Positions 1 through 5,743 of a stretch of 16,648 bases of DNA are shown here, piece after piece. How positions within the stretch are numbered: position 1 is the stretch's first letter; every line of letters starts with the position of its first letter. This DNA is from an uncultured Collinsella sp. (GTDB taxonomy: Bacteria; Actinomycetota; Coriobacteriia; Coriobacteriales; Coriobacteriaceae). The position numbers and the translations under genes were made by a program. Below the pieces are notes generated by a model. It was not told the DNA's origin. It worked only from the letters and a program-made list of their open reading frames with translations, and did not search any database. Where the stretch lies: the NCBI GenBank assembly GCA_937969105.1, contig CALBUZ010000155.1:1-16648 (forward strand), written 5' to 3'.

Positions 1-1046
1 CGGTTCTTATCGACGTACATGTTCTTGTCGGCCTGGGAAAAGAGCTCGCGCATCGTAGGCGGTTCATCAAAATCACTGGAAAGCGCATAGCCCACCGCAT
101 AGCTAATAGGCATGTCGGGATGAGTCTCGGAATACTCGTTCACGTTCGCACGAACCCGAGCGAGACAGGACTCCACGGCAGCTCGATCGGCATCCCACAG
201 CACCGCGATAAACTCATCGCCGCCGTCGCGACCCACAAAGCAGGTCTCGGACGCCACACGCCCCAGCTGCCGGGCAAAAGAGCGGATGTATTCGTCGCCC
301 TTCTCGTGACCAAAGCTGTTATTGACCGTATGCAGATTGTTAAGGTCGAAGACGCACACCGCAACGGGCGCCTCCGCGGAGACAGGCTGCTCCTGCCCCA
401 AGATCTCCTCGCACTTGTTCTTGTTGGGCAGTCCCGTGGCTTCGTCGAGATAGACTTTGCTCTGCAGTTCGCGATTGAGCGCGGCAGTTCGCACCGCGCG
501 AACAAGTTCAACCGCAAAGGTCGCCACCAAGCCCATGATGTCGATGATCACCAAGCCCTCGAGATAGTTGAGCGCCGATGCCTTCTCCTGAGAGTAGTCC
601 TCTGCGAGTCGCGTAGCATCGTCGCATATGCCAAAGAACTCCTCGCTCATGGCGATGATGTCAGTGTTCTCGTAGCCGACTTCGCGCACGCGGATGATCT
701 CGGCGCAAAGCTCATCATAATAATTTGCAAGCTCGGTCATCTTTGCCTGATACTCGTCGTCGTCGAGACGGACGAGGTTGAGGTCGTCACTTCCGTAACG
801 CAAACCGTTGATGTATGAATCCACGGCTTTAAGCAGGTCATCTTGAGGCTGGCCTGCGTCCTCGAGCTTAACGATTCGCTGCGTGGTGCCGCGCACCAGA
901 CCGGCGTAGTTGACCACGCGCGCCGTGCCCTGGATATCGGAGACGAGCAGCATAACATTGATGAAGAAGAAGATGAGAACTGCCGTGAGCACCATCATGA
1001 GCAGGCGCACCGCCTGGCTGGCCTTCTTGGCGACAGAAGTATTCAC
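1..1046 (-). CDS. Membrane-anchored GGDEF diguanylate cyclase (partial, C-terminus off the left edge)
   Basis: Reading the minus strand gives an uninterrupted frame of 348 codons that leaves the window at base 1. The protein has a transmembrane segment at about residues 14-36, an extracytoplasmic stretch of about 120 residues (with VRGTTQRIVKLE, resembling PilJ-type or four-helix sensor regions), a second transmembrane segment at about 162-183, then a GGDEF domain from about 199. The signature GGDEF is intact at 275-279 and is preceded by FDLNN, so c-di-GMP synthesis from two GTP at the inner face of the membrane is expected. The RxxD inhibitory site that normally sits five residues before GGDEF is absent (SETC there). 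I chose the GTG at 1046 because GGGGGA lies 6-8 nt upstream; an in-frame ATG at 1103 has no Shine-Dalgarno and lies in a possible promoter (TTGACC at 1113-1108). The cut is near the natural end, since ADKNMY is a late GGDEF motif. Confidence 0.9.
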   Translation of the reverse strand, partial: MNTSVAKKASQAVRLLMMVLTAVLIFFFINVMLLVSDIQGTARVVNYAGLVRGTTQRIVKLEDAGQPQDDLLKAVDSYINGLRYGSDDLNLVRLDDDEYQAKMTELANYYDELCAEIIRVREVGYENTDIIAMSEEFFGICDDATRLAEDYSQEKASALNYLEGLVIIDIMGLVATFAVELVRAVRTAALNRELQSKVYLDEATGLPNKNKCEEILGQEQPVSAEAPVAVCVFDLNNLHTVNNSFGHEKGDEYIRSFARQLGRVASETCFVGRDGGDEFIAVLWDADRAAVESCLARVRANVNEYSETHPDMPISYAVGYALSSDFDEPPTMRELFSQADKNMYVDKN

Positions 1047-1167
1047 AAGTTCAATCCCCCAAATGGCAAAAGAGTAGGTGGCGCATAGCGTCTTGTAAAT
1101 CATGCGGGGTCAACTCTACCAGATGATTTTTCTGGGGCGGGGGCTATTTTGCACCTCGGCTTGATTC

Positions 1168-1336
1168 GTTCGCCACGAAATGCGCCTATCTACTACGTTT
1201 AACCGACTACCCTCAACCATGCTGAATTTCTCGAAATAAAAACCGCAGGTAGACGGCTTGCCGATTTTCGGAAAACCGGGGGATGGTCGACCCATACGGT
1301 TCAAACGTAGTAGATAGGCCCCTTTCGTGGCGCAAC
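1168..1336. repeat. MITE-like element with ~38-bp terminal inverted repeats
   Basis: The gene-free stretch 1047-1413 is dominated by this structure. The left arm (1168-1205) reversed and complemented matches the right arm (1297-1336) at 36 of 38 positions, plus two single-base insertions in the right arm. The shared core is AAACGTAGTAGATAGG followed by TTTCGTGGCG. The 91-bp interior has no coding potential but contains small palindromes (ATTTC-TC-GAAAT and CCGATTTTCGG). Size, long terminal inverted repeats and absence of a transposase fit a miniature inverted-repeat element; a large RNA hairpin is the alternative. I see no clear flanking target duplication. Confidence 0.7.
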
Positions 1337-1363
1337 CCCAAAACAGTCTTTTGGGACGGGTGG

Positions 1364-1369
1364 TATCCT
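1364..1369 (+). promoter_or_regulatory. Possible extended -10 for tex
   Basis: TGG-TATCCT fits the extended -10 pattern TGnTATnnT and lies about 45 bp before the tex start, just outside the right arm of the inverted-repeat element. No convincing -35 hexamer precedes it, so this is only a candidate. Confidence 0.25.
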
Positions 1370-1413
1370 TGGTAGCCCTGTGCTGCAAACGCACCTTAAA
1401 CGCAAGGAGTCCC

Positions 1414-3561
1414 ATGGATCTTATCGCCCAGCTCGCCCGCGAGCTCAACCTTAAGGCCGCCAACGTCGAGGCTGCCGTCAAGCTCATCGATGAGGGCAAC
1501 ACCATCCCCTTTATCTCGCGCTACCGCAAGGAAGCAACGGGCGGCATGGACGACGTCGCCCTGCGCGCGCTCGACGAGCGCCTGTCCTACCTGCGCAATC
1601 TTGAGCAGCGCAAGGAGGACGTCATTCTGCTCATCGACGCCCAGGGCAAGCTCACGCCCGAACTCGAACAGCAGATTCGCGAGGCCACACAGCTCCAGCG
1701 TGTCGAGGACCTCTACAAGCCCTACCGCAAAAAGCGCATGACCCGCGCGCAGAAGGCCCGCGAGGCAGGTCTGGAGCCGCTCGCCAACATGATCATCATG
1801 CAGGCCTCGGCCAAGGGCAGCGCGCTCGACGCCGCCGCGGCATACGTCAACGAGGAGGCCGGCTTCGACACGCCCGAGAAGGCGCTCGCCGGCGCCGCCG
1901 ACATCGTGGCCGAGACGGTAGCCGAAGATCCCGAGAACGTCGCCGACCTGCGCGCCTTTACGCAAAACACCGCCGACATCGTCGTCGAGGCCACCGACCC
2001 CGCCGAAAAGACTCCCTACGAGCCCTACTACAACTTTGACGAGCCGCTGCGCCGTATACCCAACCACCGCGTGCTGGCTATCGACCGCGGTGAGCGCGAG
2101 GGCAAACTCCGCGTGCACGTGAACGTCGACGGTGCTGTCGCGACGGCGCGCCTCGGCAGCCGTTGGCCCCGCCGCCAAGGCGTGTTCGCGCCCGTCTTTG
2201 ACGCCGCCATCGCCGACGGTTACAAGCGCCTCACGGCCCCTTCGCTGGAGCGCGAGGCCCGCGCCAAGCTCACCGTTCGTGCCCAGACCGAAGCCATCAA
2301 CGTCTTTGCCAAGAATCTCGAAGGCTTGCTCTCGGCACGCCCCGTGCGCGGCGCCCGCGTGCTCGCGCTCGACCCGGGCTACCGCACGGGCTGCAAGGTC
2401 GCCGTCATGGACGAAACCGGCAAGCTGCTCGACCACGGCGTGGTCTACCCCACCAAGCCACGCCACGACGTCGCCGGCACCAAGCGCGAGCTCGCCCGCC
2501 TCGTCAAGAAGGACAGCGTCAACACCATCGTCATCGGCAACGGCACCGCCAGCCGCGAGACCGAAGAAGTCGTCTCGGAGTTCATTGCCGAGCAGGCACC
2601 CGGACTGCGATACACCATCGTCAACGAGGCCGGCGCGTCGGTGTACTCCGCCTCCGAGCTCGCAAGCCAGGAATATCCCGACCTGGACGTCACCGTGCGC
2701 GGCGCCATGAGCCTGGGTCGTCGCCTGCAGGACCCGCTGGCAGAGCTCGTCAAGATTCCGCCCCAGTCCATCGGCGTCGGCCAGTACCAGCACGACCTTG
2801 ACCAGGCCGAGCTCTCGCGCACCCTGGGCCACGTGGTGGAGGACGTCGTCAACCGTGTGGGCGTCGACGTCAACACTGCGAGTGCGAGCCTGCTGGGATA
2901 TGTATCGGGCATTACGCCGAGCGTGGCCAAGAACATCGTGGCCTACCGCGAGGAAAACGGCGCCTTTACCGATCGCCGCCAGCTCAAGAAGGTCCCCAAG
3001 CTGGGACCCAAGGCATACCTCAACGCCGCGGGTTTCCTGCGCATCAGCGGCGGTAAGAACCCGCTCGACGCAACGAGCGTCCACCCCGAAAGCTACGAGG
3101 TGGCAACGTCCGTCTTGGAACGCGCCGGCGTTAAAGCAAGCGAGCTCAGCCGCGGCGGCGTGCCCGACATCGAGCGCCGCCTGGGCAGCATCTCGGCGCT
3201 GGCAAGCGACCTAGACTGCGGCACCCTGACGCTCATCGACATTGTCAACGAGCTCAAGAAGCCCGGCCGCGACCCGCGCGACGACGCGCCCGAGGTGGTC
3301 TTTAGCCGCTCGGCACTTTCCATCGACGACCTGGAGCCGGGTATGGAGCTCAAGGGCACGGTGCGCAACGTCGTCGACTTTGGTGCCTTCGTCGACGTGG
3401 GCGTGCACCAGGACGGCCTCGTACACATCTCCAAGCTCGCCAATCGCTTTGTCAAGCACCCGAGCGACGTGGTACGCGTCGGCGACACGGTAAAGGTGTG
3501 GGTAGAGAAGGTCGACCGCGACCGCAAAAAGATCTCCCTCACCATGGTGCAGGGGAAGTAA
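1414..3561 (+). CDS. tex: Tex-family RNA-binding transcription accessory protein
   Basis: This is a 715-residue protein, close to the usual Tex length. The order of domains is typical: an N-terminal helical Tex domain with TIPFISRYRKEATGG (about residues 28-43), a YqgF/RNase H-like fold with LDPGYRTGCK (about 319-328), helix-hairpin-helix DNA-binding repeats (about 478-560, NTASASLLGYVSGI), and a C-terminal S1 domain (about 640-713, with GTVRNVVDFGAFVDVG). Tex binds structured nucleic acid and is linked to transcription and stress survival; its exact reaction is not settled. The start is the ATG preceded by AAGGAG at 1404-1409. The frame stays open upstream to 1327, but those codons fall in the inverted repeat and lack a ribosome binding site. 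It stands alone: a divergent gene lies upstream and a strong hairpin downstream. Confidence 0.97.
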   Translation: MDLIAQLARELNLKAANVEAAVKLIDEGNTIPFISRYRKEATGGMDDVALRALDERLSYLRNLEQRKEDVILLIDAQGKLTPELEQQIREATQLQRVEDLYKPYRKKRMTRAQKAREAGLEPLANMIIMQASAKGSALDAAAAYVNEEAGFDTPEKALAGAADIVAETVAEDPENVADLRAFTQNTADIVVEATDPAEKTPYEPYYNFDEPLRRIPNHRVLAIDRGEREGKLRVHVNVDGAVATARLGSRWPRRQGVFAPVFDAAIADGYKRLTAPSLEREARAKLTVRAQTEAINVFAKNLEGLLSARPVRGARVLALDPGYRTGCKVAVMDETGKLLDHGVVYPTKPRHDVAGTKRELARLVKKDSVNTIVIGNGTASRETEEVVSEFIAEQAPGLRYTIVNEAGASVYSASELASQEYPDLDVTVRGAMSLGRRLQDPLAELVKIPPQSIGVGQYQHDLDQAELSRTLGHVVEDVVNRVGVDVNTASASLLGYVSGITPSVAKNIVAYREENGAFTDRRQLKKVPKLGPKAYLNAAGFLRISGGKNPLDATSVHPESYEVATSVLERAGVKASELSRGGVPDIERRLGSISALASDLDCGTLTLIDIVNELKKPGRDPRDDAPEVVFSRSALSIDDLEPGMELKGTVRNVVDFGAFVDVGVHQDGLVHISKLANRFVKHPSDVVRVGDTVKVWVEKVDRDRKKISLTMVQGK

Positions 3562-3660
3562 ACCGCCAAAGCAAGGGTACCCCCTGCAGCGACGTGCAAA
3601 ATCGCGAGTATTCTGCAAATTCCGCCGTTCCGAACGCCCCACAGGGGCAATAAAGTCAAA

Positions 3661-3705
3661 AACAGCCCCCGTTTTAGCGTCGTCAGGGCCAAAACGGGGG
3701 CTGTT
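3661..3705. terminator. Strong hairpin, likely bidirectional terminator between tex and the transaldolase gene
   Basis: A perfect 15-bp stem, AACAGCCCCCGTTTT (3661-3675) with its complement at 3691-3705, closes a 15-nt loop. On the plus strand the stem is not followed directly by a T run. On the minus strand it is followed by TTTGACTTTATT, so it suits transcripts arriving from the transaldolase gene at least as well as those from tex. It sits between convergent genes. Confidence 0.75.
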
Positions 3706-3709
3706 CCGT

Positions 3710-3731
3710 GCTTTATCTAGCTGGTAAAAGC
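3710..3731 (+). other. Small hairpin with conserved 12-nt loop, copy 1
   Basis: GCTTT pairs with AAAGC around the loop ATCTAGCTGGTA. A second copy on the minus strand at 13223-13244 has the loop ATCTAGCTGGGA but a different, still complementary 5-bp stem (TGTTT/AAACA). A fixed loop with compensating stem changes suggests the folded form is selected. Function is unknown; it lies just downstream of the terminator hairpin and before the right arm of the inverted-repeat element. Confidence 0.45.
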
Positions 3732-3820
3732 CTTTACCTTGCTGAATACTCTCAATTTTGCACGGCGCAGGCGGGGGTACCTTTGTCCACGGCAGGATAT
3801 GGAAGCCGATTACCAACCTA

Positions 3821-3838
3821 CCGACAAGCTCGTGTCGG
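3821..3838. other. Short hairpin between the direct repeats
   Basis: CCGACA (3821-3826) pairs with TGTCGG (3833-3838) around AGCTCG. It lies two bases from the larger hairpin at 3841-3912. It may be part of a composite structure; no T run follows on either strand. Confidence 0.35.
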
Positions 3839-3840
3839 CA

Positions 3841-3912
3841 GCCCCGGCCTTTCCTTTGCCTAGCGCGACCCTCGCGAAGCGCGTGAGCGATAGGGAAAGG
3901 AAAGGCCGGGGC
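3841..3912. other. Large 17-bp-stem hairpin downstream of the transaldolase gene
   Basis: GCCCCGGCCTTTCCTTT at 3841-3857 is perfectly complementary to 3896-3912. After one G-G mismatch the pairing continues with CCTA/TAGG, and the apex contains a further CTCGCG/CGCGTGAG pairing with a bulge. The structure starts 31 bp after the transaldolase stop codon on the minus strand. It could act as a terminator or a transcript-end stabiliser, though it has no T tract. It may also be the core of a small mobile element bounded by the direct repeats. Confidence 0.5.
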
Positions 3913-3942
3913 GAACAACCCGCGGCGCAGCCAGTGTTCGCG

Positions 3943-4647
3943 TTACGGCAGGATATGGAAGCCGAGCGAGGCGATATCCTTGGCAAAGCCACGGACGGTG
4001 TCGAGCGAGACCTCGTAGGGGTCACGGCCGATGTTCTTGCGCTTGGCCAGGATGCTGTTGGGCACCGTGATGATCTGGCAACCGCAGGCTTCGGCTTGGT
4101 AGATGTTGATGAGCTCGCGCGTGGACGCCCACAGGACCTCGCAGTTGGGCTTGGCGGCGGCCTTCTTGACCGACTCCGTCACAAACGGAATGGGATCGAC
4201 GCCGGTATCGGCAATGCGGCCGGCAAAAAGCGAGATGATGGACGGCGTCTCGGCGTCAACGGCCTCGACCATCTCGTCGACCTGCTCGGGCGTAAAGATG
4301 GTGGTGACGTTGACCTTGATGCCGTCGGCCGAAAGCTTGCGCACCAGCTCGGCGGTGGACTCGCCCTTGGTGGTCACGCACGGAATCTTGACGTAGACGT
4401 TGTCGGCCCAGGTAGCGATCTCGCGAGCCTCGACCTCCATGGTCTCGACGTCGTCGGCAAAGACCTCAAACGAGACGGACACATCGGTGATGTGAGCCAG
4501 AACCTCCTTGGCAAACGCACGGTAATCCGTCACGCCGCCCTTCTTCATAAGGGACGGGTTGGTCGTGAAACCCTGAACGTTGCCGTTCTCGTACATGTCG
4601 AACATGCCCTCGAGGTTTGCACCGTCAGCGAACACCTTGATTGCCAT
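3943..4647 (-). CDS. Transaldolase-family enzyme (small FSA/TalC-type)
   Basis: This 234-residue protein has the length of the short transaldolase / fructose-6-phosphate aldolase group, a decameric (beta/alpha)8 barrel family of the non-oxidative pentose phosphate pathway. The Schiff-base lysine is K87 in YVKIP. The N-terminal FADGANLE and GFTTNPSL motifs are present. At the position where E. coli FSA has Tyr131, this protein has F118 (TTIFTPEQ), as in true transaldolases, so dihydroxyacetone transfer is more likely than free fructose-6-phosphate cleavage; this is inference from known TalB/FSA residue swaps. The start is the ATG at 4647 with AAAGGA 9-10 nt upstream; eight further codons upstream lack a ribosome binding site. 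A 193-bp gap with a small hairpin (AAACAC/GTGTTT, 4753-4768) separates it from the HAD gene upstream, so it probably has its own promoter. Its 3' end is duplicated downstream. Confidence 0.92.
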   Translation of the reverse strand: MAIKVFADGANLEGMFDMYENGNVQGFTTNPSLMKKGGVTDYRAFAKEVLAHITDVSVSFEVFADDVETMEVEAREIATWADNVYVKIPCVTTKGESTAELVRKLSADGIKVNVTTIFTPEQVDEMVEAVDAETPSIISLFAGRIADTGVDPIPFVTESVKKAAAKPNCEVLWASTRELINIYQAEACGCQIITVPNSILAKRKNIGRDPYEVSLDTVRGFAKDIASLGFHILP

Positions 4648-4840
4648 CTGCCTGATTCCTTTCGTTTGCACGCGGGCGTTGAACTGCTAAACACTTTACC
4701 TACGTTTATCAAGGCGTGAGCTGCGGGTTTTTATCTTCTCGGCGAACGGTATAAACACCTCAGTGTTTGGATTGATAAATCGATTGAGCATGCAAAAGCA
4801 AAGAGTCGCAGTTTGAGCAAACGTCAGAACGCGGGATTCA

Positions 4841-5668
4841 TTAGATGAGACCGAAATGCTGCATCGCTGTGACGGTGCCGTCGTGTGCGACATCGTCGGT
4901 CACGTAGTCGGCGAGCGCCTTGACCTCGGGCATGGCGTTGCCCATGGCCACGGCTGTCTCGACGGCGGCGAGCATGCCCAAGTCGTTGCCCGAATCGCCG
5001 AAGCCAAAGGTGCGCGCATTTCCCTCGCGGCCCAGATACGCCAGCGCCCGCGCCACGCCTACGCCCTTGTCAATGCCCTTGGGGCTCAACTCGCGATTCT
5101 GGCCACCGGTGTTGCAGGCCTCAAAATAGCGCCCGATAAAGCCGTCATCGTTGGCTACGCGAGCCAAACTGGGCACATTGAGGCATACCTTGCCCACGCG
5201 CAGACTGCCGTCGACGCGCATTTCCTCGGCGCTGTGCACCACAGAAGTGCCGATCAGAGACGACTGCTCAACACCCGCGGGTTCCAGGGCAAAAGTAGCC
5301 ACGTTGGTCTCGAAAAAGGCCTCAATCCCTGCCGCGGCCATACGGCGTGCAAGCTCCTCGACAACGTCCTCGTCAAAGCAGTCCTCGTGTACCACGCGGC
5401 CCTCGACCTCGAGCGTGGCTCCCGCCATGGCAACGACACCCGCCGGGTTCAGCGCGCGCAGGCCATCGGCAATCAGCCACAAGGGACGACCCGTGCAGAT
5501 AAATGCCTGGTGACCTGCATTGCGCAGGCGACCAAATGCATCGACAACGGCCTTCGACGGGCGGACCGCATTGAAGTCCTTATCGGTCATATCGTCGGGA
5601 TCGAACGACGTCAGCGTGCCGTCCACGTCAAAAAAGAGCACAGCGGATTCGGGGTACGCATCAATCAT
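4841..5668 (-). CDS. Cof-type HAD-superfamily phosphatase
   Basis: The protein has 275 residues and all four HAD motifs: DVDGTLT with nucleophile D14 and acid D16, T59 in ICTGRP, K201 in the GIDKGVG segment, and GDSGND (224-229). The C2B cap between motifs II and III is typical of the Cof/YbiV group, which dephosphorylates sugar phosphates, phosphoramidates or cofactors such as PLP; the substrate cannot be read from sequence. It is likely cytosolic. The ATG at 5668 is preceded by AAAGGAA with five bases of spacing. Twelve more codons are open upstream, but they overlap the divergent promoter region and lack a ribosome binding site. Its promoter probably overlaps that of the divergent methyltransferase gene. 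The downstream transaldolase is on the same strand but 193 bp away. Confidence 0.93.
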   Translation of the reverse strand: MIDAYPESAVLFFDVDGTLTSFDPDDMTDKDFNAVRPSKAVVDAFGRLRNAGHQAFICTGRPLWLIADGLRALNPAGVVAMAGATLEVEGRVVHEDCFDEDVVEELARRMAAAGIEAFFETNVATFALEPAGVEQSSLIGTSVVHSAEEMRVDGSLRVGKVCLNVPSLARVANDDGFIGRYFEACNTGGQNRELSPKGIDKGVGVARALAYLGREGNARTFGFGDSGNDLGMLAAVETAVAMGNAMPEVKALADYVTDDVAHDGTVTAMQHFGLI

Positions 5669-5706
5669 ATGGGTTCCTTTCGAGGATAAGGGCAAACGAA
5701 GCATCC

Positions 5707-5716
5707 ATCATATAAT
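5707..5716. promoter_or_regulatory. Overlapping divergent -10 elements
   Basis: A perfect TATAAT (5711-5716, plus strand) lies 28 bp before the rlmKL-type ATG. On the minus strand TATGAT (5712-5707) faces the HAD gene and overlaps it by two bases. Neither has a good -35 hexamer at 16-18 bp. The 75-bp space between the two start codons leaves little room for other promoters, so the two directions may compete for polymerase. Confidence 0.45.
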
Positions 5717-5743
5717 GGAGCGACGCAACCAGAGAGGTCACCC

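Larger units (their letters stand above)
3572..3785. repeat. Inverted-repeat element (45-bp arms) enclosing a terminator hairpin
   Basis: The gene-free stretch 3562-3942 begins with this element. The reverse complement of 3572-3616 matches 3741-3785 at 37 of 45 positions without gaps. Conserved blocks are GAATACTC, ATTTTGCACG and GGGGGTACC. The arms enclose the tex terminator hairpin and a smaller hairpin at 3710-3731. There is no open frame of note inside. The arms start 11 bp after the tex stop codon. Likely a non-autonomous repeat element or an extended bidirectional termination structure. Confidence 0.6.
3789..3965. repeat. 21-bp direct repeat copying the 3' end of the transaldolase gene (att-like)
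   Basis: The 21 bases at 3945-3965, which encode the last residues of the transaldolase (GFHILP plus the first base of its stop), recur exactly at 3789-3809 in the same orientation, 156 bp away. The repeat ends inside the stop codon: the gene copy continues to TAA while the outer copy continues to TGG. Exact short repeats at the 3' end of a gene are typical of integrase attachment sites, but no integrase is present, and slipped-strand duplication is an alternative. The interval holds two hairpins. Confidence 0.55.

Noticed and set aside
1047..1103. ATG at 1103 as start of the GGDEF protein
   Set aside because: No Shine-Dalgarno precedes it, whereas the GTG at 1046 has GGGGGA at suitable spacing directly before the first membrane segment.
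1396..3084. 562-codon open frame on the minus strand across tex
   Set aside because: It is antisense to a clearly recognisable Tex protein with all its domains. Its Val/Gly/Leu/Asp-rich composition without motifs is the usual shadow of GC-rich coding DNA.
3739..4719. 326-codon plus-strand frame opposite the transaldolase gene, and similar frames at 4856-5689 (+) and 7298-8374 (-)
   Set aside because: All are antisense to genes with intact catalytic motifs and carry no recognisable domain.
4696..4893. 65-codon minus-strand frame in the gap between the HAD and transaldolase genes
   Set aside because: It overlaps the 3' end of the HAD gene in another frame, has no ribosome binding site I can see, and its composition is not protein-like.
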